A stretch of 5,458 nucleotides of DNA from Gammaproteobacteria bacterium (GTDB lineage: Bacteria; Pseudomonadota; Gammaproteobacteria; Steroidobacterales; BM003), in assembly GCA_026193125.1 (NCBI GenBank), contig JAPHSC010000191.1:1-5458 (forward strand). Direction: 5' to 3'. The first letter of the stretch is position 1; every line of letters begins with the position of its first letter. The notes under the pieces were generated by a model. That model ran no database searches, had not been told where the DNA came from, and was given only the letters and a program-made list of their open reading frames with translations. The translations under genes were made by a program, and so were the position numbers. Positions 1-5,458 of this stretch are shown here, piece after piece.

Positions 1-890
1 AGGGCAAAATGATCCATACCGATGTAGACATAGCCGGCACCGGTCAGGCGCTCAATGGTCCGTCGCAGGATCTCGAGTTTCACCTCGGGACTGGGCAACT
101 CATCTTCATTGACCAATTTCTGCGCCCGGAACATCTGCGGCAAGTGCGCATAGCTGTAGATGGCCAGGCGGTCCGGACGCATCTCCAGCACGGTATCCAG
201 CGTGCGATCAAAAGTATCCACCGTCTGCAGTGAAAGTCCGTAGATAAGATCCAGGGACACAGAGTTGAAACCCGATTGGCGGGCGGCGGTGATCAGGGCC
301 TGTGTCTCTTCCTCACTCTGGATGCGGTTTACCGCTTTCTGTACGTCCGGATTAAAGTCCTGCACACCCAGGCTGACCCGATTGAAACCTACCTCTCCCA
401 GGCCGGCGATATCTTCCGGACTGGCAGTACGCGGATCGATCTCAATGGAAAACTCCTGCTGGCCATCCAGGCGCAAGGTAAAATTCTGGCGCAGTTTTTC
501 CATGAGACGACCCATTTGTTCGGGGCTCAAATAGGTGGGCGTGCCACCACCCAAGTGCAATTGCTGCACCTGGCGATCAATATCAAACAAGCCTGCCTGC
601 AATTCCAGTTCCTGGAACAACGGGACCAGGTAACGTTCTGCCCGTTCCTGATTACGCGTCACAATCTTGGTGCAACCACAGTAGTAACAAAGCGAATGGC
701 AGAACGGTATATGGACATAGATGCTTAGCGGGTCGGGTATGGGCATGGCATTGGTGCGCTCTACCGCCTGCCGATAGTCTTGCTCACCAAACCCGGAATG
801 AAATTGCACAGCGGTAGGATAGGAGGTATAGCGCGGTCCGCGGCCTCCGTAACGCTGGATCAAATCCTGATCAAACTTGACTTTATTCAC
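1..890 (-). CDS. hemN: Oxygen-independent coproporphyrinogen III oxidase (radical SAM), 3' end cut by window edge
   Basis: This enzyme converts coproporphyrinogen III to protoporphyrinogen IX in the cytoplasm without oxygen, using a 4Fe-4S cluster and S-adenosylmethionine. The 296 visible residues follow E. coli HemN closely. The N-terminal GPRYTSYPTA block is at residues 18-27. YVHIPFC at 58-64 leads into the cluster motif CX3CX2CXC with Cys64, 68, 71 and 73; the first three are the expected cluster ligands. GGGTPT at 114-119 is the SAM-binding glycine motif, and EIDPR, SLGVQDFN and DLIYGL follow. The last visible residues, GMDHFA, also match. E. coli HemN has about 457 residues, so roughly 160 C-terminal residues lie beyond the left edge. 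The start is the GTG at 890: it has a GAGG ribosome site five bases upstream, and an in-frame TAA at 911-909 with no other start between. HemW and heme chaperone paralogues lack the N-terminal block and the fourth cysteine, so hemN is preferred. No FNR/ANR box was found upstream. Confidence 0.95.
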   Translation of the reverse strand, partial: MNKVKFDQDLIQRYGGRGPRYTSYPTAVQFHSGFGEQDYRQAVERTNAMPIPDPLSIYVHIPFCHSLCYYCGCTKIVTRNQERAERYLVPLFQELELQAGLFDIDRQVQQLHLGGGTPTYLSPEQMGRLMEKLRQNFTLRLDGQQEFSIEIDPRTASPEDIAGLGEVGFNRVSLGVQDFNPDVQKAVNRIQSEEETQALITAARQSGFNSVSLDLIYGLSLQTVDTFDRTLDTVLEMRPDRLAIYSYAHLPQMFRAQKLVNEDELPSPEVKLEILRRTIERLTGAGYVYIGMDHFA

Positions 891-895
891 GCCTG

Positions 896-899
896 CCTC
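896..899 (-). promoter_or_regulatory. Ribosome binding site that fixes the hemN GTG start
   Basis: The sequence GAGG lies on the minus strand five bases before the GTG at 890. The only in-frame codons between the upstream TAA and this GTG are non-start codons, so the site and the stop together decide the start. Confidence 0.6.
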
Positions 900-908
900 G
901 TGTTCTTG

Positions 909-1158
909 TTAGGTGGTCGAATCATCGGTCATCACAATTAGAATGGGTATAAGGGTTTTCCGGCCACCACTCTGGCGAAACCGAAACCCTGGGAGCCTCT
1001 TATCAGTACTGGCTAAACCAGCATTGTCAGCTAAAAATTCAAATTCAAGATGCCGACCAATTACCCGAGCAGTAGGCTGCGCTCTGTGCACCGTTCCAAA
1101 CGCTGCGTAAAGCGCACGCTGCTGTGAAGATCGGCAACATAAAACATATGATTCCTGA
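909..1158. other. Intergenic stretch without a convincing gene
   Basis: About 300 bases separate hemN from the hydrolase gene and look richer in A/T than the genes on either side. The minus strand is open for 85 codons from an ATG at 1166 to the TAA at 911-909, in the same frame as hemN. That ATG has no ribosome site and the protein resembles nothing I know. The plus strand is open from 913 to 1110, also without support. The region should contain the hemN promoter. A possible -10 (TCTAAT, minus strand, near 934-939) has no good -35 partner, so no promoter is called. No tRNA fold was found. Confidence 0.5.
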
Positions 1159-1194
1159 GGGAACATACAGGTTCATGAGCAGATCAAGGTTCCC
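1159..1194. repeat. 6-bp inverted repeat directly after the hydrolase stop codon
   Basis: GGGAAC at 1159-1164 and GTTCCC at 1189-1194 are perfect inverted copies around a 24-base loop, and the right arm abuts the TAG of the minus-strand hydrolase gene. Within the loop, GGTTC at 1170-1174 offers alternative pairing with the left arm. No T-run follows on the minus strand, so it does not look like an ordinary intrinsic terminator. It may be a weak 3'-end structure or chance. Confidence 0.3.
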
Positions 1195-1992
1195 CTAAAC
1201 GTCCAGGTCACTGTCCGGCCAGTGCTTGCAGTCTGCACCCACGCCGCTCGGGCCGCCTTGACCAGAGTCAATCACCCGACCTGCTGCGCCAGCAGTCGTG
1301 ACAGGTGTGATCAGGAAGCTCACGGGTTGCAAACCGTCAATTCCCCCACGCAGGTGATCCCCCGGCTTGAGAGGACCCACCCCGGCAGGCGTGCCGGTGA
1401 ACACCAGGTCACCGGCGCGTAATTCGAACAGCCGGGATAAATGCGCCAGGACCTCTCCAACGCTCCAGGTCATGTCGGCGATATCGGCCTGCTGGCGCAT
1501 TTCGCCATTGACCTCCAGCCAGATACGGCCACGCTGCAGGTCTGAACCATCTTCGACCAGGGTTATGGGCGAAATCGGCGCGGAAAAATCAAAACCCTTG
1601 GCCGTATCCCAGGGCAAGCCACGCTGCTTGGCCGCCGCCTGCAAGTCGCGCCGGGTCAGGTCCACGCCCACCGCGTAGCCGGTTACCCTGGCCAGTGCCT
1701 GCTCCGGGCTCAGGTCCCTGCCCCCGGCTCCCAGGGCGACCACCAGTTCGATCTCGTGGTGCAGGTTTTCCGTTCCCGGGGGATAGGGAATCTCGCCAGA
1801 TCCCGGGGCCACCGCATCGGCCGGTTTGGAAAAAAAGCAGGGTGGTTCACGTTCAGGATCCGATCCCATTTCCCGCGCATGCTCAGCATAATTCTTGCCG
1901 ACGCAGTAAATGCGGTGTACCGGGAAGCACTCATCCCGGCCGTGGATGGCCACACGGACGGGCGGCATGGGGGGGAACAGGAAATCTGGCAT
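1195..1992 (-). CDS. Fumarylacetoacetate hydrolase (FAH) family protein, possibly fumarylpyruvate hydrolase
   Basis: This 265-residue FAH-superfamily enzyme is probably a cytosolic, metal-dependent hydrolase of an acylpyruvate such as fumarylpyruvate. The family also includes decarboxylases, isomerases and oxaloacetate tautomerases, so the substrate is not fixed by sequence. The N-terminal MPDFLFPP and RIYCVGKNYAEHAREMG (27-43) are typical of the short, roughly 230-residue subfamily. The metal ligands are visible: Glu80 and Glu82 in HHEIEL, and Asp111 in GYAVGVDLTRRDLQ. Lys132 lies in AKGFD, and the signature FTGTPAGVG is at 198-206. The usual core ends near residue 229 (DGLQPVSFLIT). The remaining 36 residues are a Gly/Ala/Asp-rich tail with no family counterpart that I know. 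The start at 1992 is chosen because family similarity begins there and GAGGAG lies ten bases upstream; the frame stays open further upstream but without family-like sequence. The gene follows the PLP enzyme on the same strand after 172 bp containing a terminator, so it may be transcribed separately. Confidence 0.88.
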   Translation of the reverse strand: MPDFLFPPMPPVRVAIHGRDECFPVHRIYCVGKNYAEHAREMGSDPEREPPCFFSKPADAVAPGSGEIPYPPGTENLHHEIELVVALGAGGRDLSPEQALARVTGYAVGVDLTRRDLQAAAKQRGLPWDTAKGFDFSAPISPITLVEDGSDLQRGRIWLEVNGEMRQQADIADMTWSVGEVLAHLSRLFELRAGDLVFTGTPAGVGPLKPGDHLRGGIDGLQPVSFLITPVTTAGAAGRVIDSGQGGPSGVGADCKHWPDSDLDV

Positions 1993-2002
1993 CAGACATG
2001 CA

Positions 2003-2008
2003 CTCCTC
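2003..2008 (-). promoter_or_regulatory. Ribosome binding site for the FAH-family gene
   Basis: GAGGAG on the minus strand lies ten bases before the ATG at 1992. Another ATG at 1999 is only three bases from it and is in a different frame that ends at 1931, so that ATG is unlikely to be used. The spacing to 1992 is slightly long but acceptable. Confidence 0.55.
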
Positions 2009-2022
2009 AAAAATCCATCGGC

Positions 2023-2060
2023 GCAGGACCCGGGCGGTCCGGCCACGGCAAGCGTCCTGC
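2023..2060. repeat. Overlapping inverted repeats in the leader of the FAH-family gene
   Basis: GCAGGAC at 2023-2029 pairs with GTCCTGC at 2054-2060 (7 bp, 24-base loop). GGACC at 2026-2030 also pairs with GGTCC at 2036-2040 (5 bp, 5-base loop). The two pairings share bases 2026-2029 and cannot form together. They lie 15-52 bases upstream of the ribosome site of the hydrolase gene. The region is GC-rich, so chance pairing is possible; no riboswitch class was recognised. Confidence 0.3.
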
Positions 2061-2099
2061 CCTTGATCACCGCCATGCTCTCCACATGCGCTCGGGCTG

Positions 2100-2125
2100 A
2101 AAAAGGGCACCGAACCCGGTCCCCC
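2100..2125 (-). terminator. Intrinsic terminator after the trans-sulfuration enzyme gene
   Basis: On the minus strand, GGG(G)ACCG, a GGTT loop and CGGT(G)CCC form a hairpin of 3+4 base pairs with one internal G/G mismatch, followed at once by TTTTT at 2104-2100. It starts 40 bases after the TGA of the PLP enzyme. This is the expected shape and place for a Rho-independent terminator and suggests that the downstream hydrolase gene has its own promoter or depends on readthrough. Confidence 0.65.
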
Positions 2126-2164
2126 ACGCCCGATCTTCATGGCTGGGGAACCTGAATCGCGCGG

Positions 2165-3316
2165 TCAAACCTGGGCGAGGGCCTTGTCCAGGGCCTCAAT
2201 CAAGTCTTCCTTGTCCTCCAGACCCACCGACAGGCGCACCAGTCCATCGATAATGCCTACCCGGGCACGTTCCTCGGGTTCCACGTCGGAATGGGTCATG
2301 GTGACCGGGTGGGTGATCAGGGATTCCACTGAACCCAGGTTCTCGGCCAGGCTCCATAACTCGATGCAGTCCATCAGTTTCTTGCCGGCCGCCATGCCAC
2401 CGTCCACCTCGAACCAGACCATGGCGCCATAACCATCGGCCTGGCGACGCGCCAGTTCGTGCTGGGCAAATGACTCGAGTCCCGGGTAACGAACCTGCTT
2501 GACCTTGGGATGAGATTCCAGGTGACGGGCGATCGCCATGGCGTTGTCTGACTGGCGAGTGATACGCAGGGAAAGGGTTTTACAGCCCTGCAAGGTCAGC
2601 CACGCTACCATGGGCGACATGATCATGCCCGTGGCGTTCATAATGAAACGCACCTTGGCATCCAGTTCCATGGTCGCCGCAACCACTGCGCCACCGACGG
2701 TAGCATTGTGACCATCCATGTACTTGGTCGTGCTGTGTACGCTCAAGTCCGCACCCAGTTCCAGGGGACGTTGAAAATACGGTGTCAGGAATGTGTTATC
2801 GACCGCATGGGGAATGCCCTTCTCCTTGGCGATCTTGGAGATCGCGGCAATATCCGTCAGTTTGAGGGTCGGATTGGCCGGGGTCTCGGTGAATATCAAC
2901 CTGGTGTTATCACGCAGCGCCGCCCTCACCGCTTCGGGGTTGGAGGTATCGGCGAAAGTGAACTCTACGCCAAAGCGGCTGAGTATCTTGGTACACAGAC
3001 GGTAGGTTCCGCCGTAGGCCACATCGGAGATAATTGCGTGATCACCGGCATTCAGGAACGCCAGCATCACGGCCTGCACAGCTGACATGCCTGTGCCGTA
3101 ACAAGTAGTCGCAGCACCGCCCTCCAGTTCGGTCAACTTCGCCTCCAGCGCCGAGACGGTAGGATTGGCCGAACGCGAGTAGGAATAGCCCTTGGCCAGG
3201 TACTGGTCTACGGATTCCTGGACATAGGTAGTGGTCTGGTAAATGGGTGTGAGAATGGCTCCGGTCACCGGATCCGGGGTCACTCCGGCATGAATCTGCT
3301 TGGTGGTAAATCGCAT
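2165..3316 (-). CDS. PLP-dependent trans-sulfuration enzyme, cystathionine gamma-synthase/gamma-lyase type
   Basis: A 383-residue Cys/Met-metabolism PLP enzyme of nearly the same length as E. coli MetB (386). It probably makes cystathionine from an activated homoserine and cysteine, or cleaves cystathionine; the sequence alone does not decide. The PLP lysine is Lys198 in HSTTKYMDGH, and Asp173 in AVDNTF should hold the pyridine nitrogen. Tyr46 and Arg48 (YSYSR) should contact the cofactor phosphate of the neighbouring subunit, with GTGMSA at 74-79 and Tyr101 stacking on the ring. Numbering matches E. coli MetB at Arg106, Asn227, Glu325 and Arg361. Glu325 in LAENLGSVESL favours a gamma-type enzyme over cystathionine beta-lyase. 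The position of the methionine gamma-lyase cysteine is Gly103 (YGGTY), which argues against that enzyme. Asp45 and Arg49 of E. coli MetB are both Ser here. The ATG at 3316 is chosen for its AGGAGA site five bases away and family-like start; the 88 open codons upstream show no such similarity. Confidence 0.92.
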   Translation of the reverse strand: MRFTTKQIHAGVTPDPVTGAILTPIYQTTTYVQESVDQYLAKGYSYSRSANPTVSALEAKLTELEGGAATTCYGTGMSAVQAVMLAFLNAGDHAIISDVAYGGTYRLCTKILSRFGVEFTFADTSNPEAVRAALRDNTRLIFTETPANPTLKLTDIAAISKIAKEKGIPHAVDNTFLTPYFQRPLELGADLSVHSTTKYMDGHNATVGGAVVAATMELDAKVRFIMNATGMIMSPMVAWLTLQGCKTLSLRITRQSDNAMAIARHLESHPKVKQVRYPGLESFAQHELARRQADGYGAMVWFEVDGGMAAGKKLMDCIELWSLAENLGSVESLITHPVTMTHSDVEPEERARVGIIDGLVRLSVGLEDKEDLIEALDKALAQV

Positions 3317-3321
3317 CAATC

Positions 3322-3327
3322 TCTCCT
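3322..3327 (-). promoter_or_regulatory. Ribosome binding site that fixes the PLP enzyme start
   Basis: AGGAGA on the minus strand sits five bases before the ATG at 3316. The reading frame stays open back to 3580, but no upstream ATG there has such a site or a family-like sequence. Confidence 0.75.
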
Positions 3328-3345
3328 GGGAAAGGCGTCTACTTG

Positions 3346-3358
3346 GCCCATATTGGGC
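3346..3358. repeat. Small perfect hairpin in the PLP enzyme leader
   Basis: GCCCA at 3346-3350 and TGGGC at 3354-3358 are inverted copies around a three-base loop. It lies in the leader of the minus-strand PLP gene, about 20 bases before the ribosome site. It could be an operator or leader hairpin; no known methionine riboswitch or MetJ box array was seen. Confidence 0.3.
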
Positions 3359-3406
3359 AGCGGGCCTGCAATCATACACGCTGTCAGGGCCAACATTGCA
3401 GTGGAA

Positions 3407-3412
3407 ATTATA
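3407..3412 (-). promoter_or_regulatory. Candidate -10 element for the PLP enzyme gene
   Basis: A perfect TATAAT lies on the minus strand, giving a predicted leader of roughly 80-85 bases before the ATG at 3316. No convincing -35 box is found 16-18 bases upstream, so the promoter may need an activator. The position in the divergent intergenic region supports it. Confidence 0.45.
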
Positions 3413-3501
3413 TCGCCCGGCACTCGCTTGAGGACCTGGCAGCAATATCAAGCCGGGGAACCGCGGGCACAAGTCCAAGTTTATGTTACATAGAGGTTTT
3501 T

Positions 3502-3531
3502 TTGATGCTTCCGCCGCGGGAATGCTAGACT
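3502..3531 (+). promoter_or_regulatory. Candidate sigma-70 promoter for the zinc-ribbon gene
   Basis: The -35 box TTGATG is at 3502-3507 and the -10 box TAGACT at 3526-3531, 18 bases apart. The -10 is preceded by TGC, the extended -10 form. Transcription would begin near 3538, giving a leader of about 30 bases. A run of seven T (3497-3503) overlaps the -35 box. Confidence 0.55.
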
Positions 3532-3566
3532 GACAGGCATCTGATGTAACCGATTGTGGGCAGAAC

Positions 3567-4253
3567 ATGTACCTGGACAAAAATAACGGCCTGCACCATC
3601 CCTTTGACAGTCAGTTCGCGCTCACTTGCCCGCACTGCCTGACCTACGCGCACCTGAGCCCTATTTCTATTCCGCGCTATGCTGAAATGCAGCAGTACAA
3701 GCCCAAGCAAACCGGCATTGTCTACCGCTGCGACGCGTGCAATGCGGCGGTATTCCTGAAATTCGATGTCAAGGCCTACGGCGAGGACAAGATCGAGTTT
3801 TCCAGCAAGTTTTCCGAGTTGGAAAGACCGCGGGAAAGCTTCAACTTTTCCTACCTGCCCGAAGATGTGGAGGTGTTGTTCAAGGAAGCCCTGAGCTGCT
3901 ACGCCAACAATGCCCCCAATGCTTTTGCCTCCATGTGTCGGCGCACCGCCCGCAGGGTGTTTGCCAACCTGGGCGAGACCGGCAAGCTACGCATTTTTGA
4001 CCAGTTCAACGACGTCAGGGACATGACCGAGCTGGACAACGACACCTTCAACGTGGTCAAGACGGTGGTATTCGACCATGAAGAACCGCCCTTGCTGGAT
4101 GCAGCACAAGCCGGGCTGTTACTGGAAATGATGAAGGATATGCTCTACCAGAGCTACATTCGCAAGGGCAAGCTGCAGCAGGCCTTGATGATGCGTCGCT
4201 ACTTCCTGGAAGACAGCACCAACATCACCCCCTTGCAACAAAACAAGGGCTAG
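3567..4253 (+). CDS. Zinc-ribbon and DUF4145-like domain protein of unknown function
   Basis: A 228-residue soluble protein with no signal peptide or membrane segment. Near the N-terminus are two CxxC pairs, Cys21/Cys24 (CPHC) and Cys55/Cys58 (CDAC), which should bind one zinc ion as a zinc ribbon. After a short linker, residues about 95-135 (from YLPEDVEVLFKEAL to the CRRTARRVF helix) resemble the helical DUF4145 domain, whose pattern is a P-V-x-x-x-F/Y-x-EA helix followed by an Arg-rich helix. DUF4145 is found alone or fused in some restriction and defence proteins, but here there is no nuclease or helicase domain and no defence neighbour, so no role is assigned. The C-terminal part (about 175-215) is helical, with Leu/Met-rich segments. 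The ATG at 3567 is the only start after an in-frame TGA at 3531; its ribosome site (GGG) is weak. It is divergent from the PLP enzyme and convergent with hutU. Confidence 0.85.
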   Translation: MYLDKNNGLHHPFDSQFALTCPHCLTYAHLSPISIPRYAEMQQYKPKQTGIVYRCDACNAAVFLKFDVKAYGEDKIEFSSKFSELERPRESFNFSYLPEDVEVLFKEALSCYANNAPNAFASMCRRTARRVFANLGETGKLRIFDQFNDVRDMTELDNDTFNVVKTVVFDHEEPPLLDAAQAGLLLEMMKDMLYQSYIRKGKLQQALMMRRYFLEDSTNITPLQQNKG

Positions 4254-4266
4254 GTCTTACCGCCCT
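4237..4266 (-). terminator. Weak candidate terminator for hutU
   Basis: On the minus strand, AGGGC (4266-4262) and GCCCT (4250-4246) form a 5-bp stem with an 11-base loop, followed by the T-rich tail TGTTTTGTTG. It begins 6 bases after the hutU stop and overlaps the last codons of the opposing zinc-ribbon gene. The stem is short and the T-run is broken, so this is tentative. Confidence 0.28.
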
Positions 4267-4272
4267 GGTTGG

Positions 4273-5458
4273 TTATTCCTTGCCCAGCATGGGCATATCC
4301 AGACCGCGCTCGTCGGCTACGTCAATAGCCCGTTGGTAGCCCGCGTCGGCATGCCGCATGACGCCTGTGCCGGGATCGTTCACCAGCACACGTTCCAGGG
4401 CCTGACGGGCGCGCTCGGTCCCATCGGCAACGATCACCACACCGGAATGCAGCGAGTAGCCCATGCCGACCCCGCCACCGTGGTGAAAACTTACCCAAGA
4501 CGCACCGCCGGCAGTATTGAGCAAGGCGTTGAGTATCGGCCAATCGGCTACCGCATCGGAGCCGTCACGCATGCCCTCGGTCTCACGGTTGGGCGAGGCG
4601 ACTGACCCCGAATCAAGGTGATCCCGCCCGATGACTATCGGCGCCTTGAGTTCGCCGCTGGCCACCATCTCATTGAAGGCCAGTCCCAACAGATGACGTT
4701 CCTTGTAACCCAGCCAGCAAATGCGTGCCGGCAAGCCCTGGAACTGTATCTTCTCGCGCGCACCGTCCAGCCAGCGGTGCAAGCCCACCTTGTCAGGAAA
4801 CAGTTCGCGGGCTTTTTCATCCGTGCGGTAGATATCTTCCGGATCACCCGACAATGCCACCCAGCGGAAGGGTCCGACTCCCTCGCAAAACAAGGGGCGA
4901 ATATACAGGGGCACGAATCCCTTGAAGTCGAAGGCGTTGTCCACGCCCGCATCCTGCGCCATGGCGCGTATGTTGTTGCCATAGTCAAAGGTCGGGACGC
5001 CATTACGCTGGAATGCCAACATGGCGCGCACCTGGCGGGCCATGGACAATTTTGACAGACGCACATATTCCTGCGGGTCGGACTCGCGTAAGGCAGCCGC
5101 CTGCTGCAGGTCATAGCCCACCGGGATGTAGCCATTCAACGGGTCATGTGCCGAGGTTTGATCAGTAACCAGGTGGGGCTGGATTTCACCTTCGCGAATC
5201 TGCTCGAACACTTCGGCGGCATTGCCAAGCAAACCCACCGAAATGATCTCGCCGTTTCTTCCCGCATCCCGCATCCAGCCCAGGGCTTCGGACAGGGAGG
5301 TGGTCTTGCGATCCAGATAACCAGTCTCCAGGCGCTTGTCTATACGCGATTCATCCACCTCGACCGCCAGGCAGGAAAGACCCGCGAAGACGGCCGCGAG
5401 AGGCTGCGCGCCACCCATGCCACCCAGACCGCCCGTGAGCAGCCACTTGCCGGTCGGG
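4273..5458 (-). CDS. hutU: Urocanate hydratase (urocanase), 5' end cut by window edge
   Basis: This is the second enzyme of histidine breakdown: it adds water to urocanate to give 4-imidazolone-5-propanoate, using tightly bound NAD+ as an electrophile, in the cytosol. The 394 visible residues match the C-terminal 70% of the Pseudomonas enzyme (about 557 residues), leaving about 160 N-terminal residues beyond the right edge. The first visible block, PTGKWLLTGG followed by LGGMGGAQ, is the glycine-rich NAD-binding motif. The catalytic cysteine region RPLFCEGVGPFRW is present, with its Cys (codon 4887-4885) equivalent to Pseudomonas Cys410. The urocanase signature FQGLPARICW is encoded at 4743-4714. 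VTDQTSAHDPLNGY, PTFDYGNN, GRDHLDSGSV and NDPGTGVMRHADAGY are all intact. The ATG at 5418 is internal, since the frame stays in family sequence upstream of it. Other hut genes are not in the window; if present nearby they would lie upstream, past the right edge. Confidence 0.97.
   Translation of the reverse strand, partial: PTGKWLLTGGLGGMGGAQPLAAVFAGLSCLAVEVDESRIDKRLETGYLDRKTTSLSEALGWMRDAGRNGEIISVGLLGNAAEVFEQIREGEIQPHLVTDQTSAHDPLNGYIPVGYDLQQAAALRESDPQEYVRLSKLSMARQVRAMLAFQRNGVPTFDYGNNIRAMAQDAGVDNAFDFKGFVPLYIRPLFCEGVGPFRWVALSGDPEDIYRTDEKARELFPDKVGLHRWLDGAREKIQFQGLPARICWLGYKERHLLGLAFNEMVASGELKAPIVIGRDHLDSGSVASPNRETEGMRDGSDAVADWPILNALLNTAGGASWVSFHHGGGVGMGYSLHSGVVIVADGTERARQALERVLVNDPGTGVMRHADAGYQRAIDVADERGLDMPMLGKE

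Noticed and set aside
276..728. 150-codon open frame on the plus strand opposite hemN
   Set aside because: hemN on the minus strand is certain over the same bases, and this frame has no ribosome site or recognisable protein family.
1031..1060. TTCAAAT sequence resembling a tRNA T-loop
   Set aside because: The flanking five bases on each side do not pair, and no anticodon arm or acceptor stem could be drawn.
1171..1188. TTGAT-like motif as an FNR/ANR box upstream of hemN
   Set aside because: Only the first half-site matches; the second half lacks the ATCAA pattern at the required four-base spacing.
1931..1999. Alternative ATG at 1999 as start of the hydrolase gene
   Set aside because: It is in another frame that ends at 1931 and is only three bases from the ribosome site; the family sequence begins at the ATG at 1992.
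2708..3085. 125-codon open frame on the plus strand inside the PLP enzyme gene
   Set aside because: It lies fully opposite a well-conserved gene, has no recognisable domain, and is explained by the codon pattern of that gene.
3331..3340. AGACGCCT on the minus strand as a MetJ operator
   Set aside because: MetJ operators need at least two adjacent 8-base half-sites; only one imperfect copy is present.
4618..5055. 145-codon plus-strand and 166-codon minus-strand (4635-5135) open frames inside hutU
   Set aside because: Both overlap highly conserved urocanase sequence in other frames and resemble nothing known; they are shadow frames of a GC-rich gene.

Overview
The window carries five protein genes typical of a free-living, moderately GC-rich proteobacterium. 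A gammaproteobacterium is the best guess. HemN and urocanate hydratase read very close to Escherichia and Pseudomonas family members, and the zinc-ribbon/DUF4145-like protein is of a kind I associate with that group. This assignment is an inference from protein resemblance; there is no rRNA here.

Layout from left to right: (1) the N-terminal two thirds of oxygen-independent coproporphyrinogen III oxidase (hemN, minus strand, cut by the left edge); (2) about 300 bp with no convincing gene; (3) a fumarylacetoacetate-hydrolase-family enzyme (minus) with an unusual C-terminal tail; (4) a 172-bp gap holding an intrinsic terminator and inverted repeats; (5) a PLP-dependent trans-sulfuration enzyme of the cystathionine gamma-synthase/lyase type (minus); (6) a 250-bp divergent control region with a promoter on each strand; (7) a 228-residue zinc-ribbon/DUF4145-like protein (plus); (8) the C-terminal 394 residues of urocanate hydratase (hutU, minus, cut by the right edge), which converges on gene 7 with only 19 bp between the stop codons.

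The genes do not form one pathway. They cover haem synthesis without oxygen, breakdown of acylpyruvate-type or aromatic intermediates, sulfur amino-acid metabolism, and histidine breakdown. The terminator after the PLP enzyme suggests that the minus-strand genes are mostly separate transcription units. I see no mobile element, CRISPR array, tRNA, rRNA or phage gene, and no clear sign of a new multi-gene system. The points most worth a second look are the extra C-terminal tail on the hydrolase, two active-site substitutions in the PLP enzyme relative to E. coli MetB, the uncharacterised zinc-ribbon protein, and the small RNA-structure candidates in the intergenic regions.
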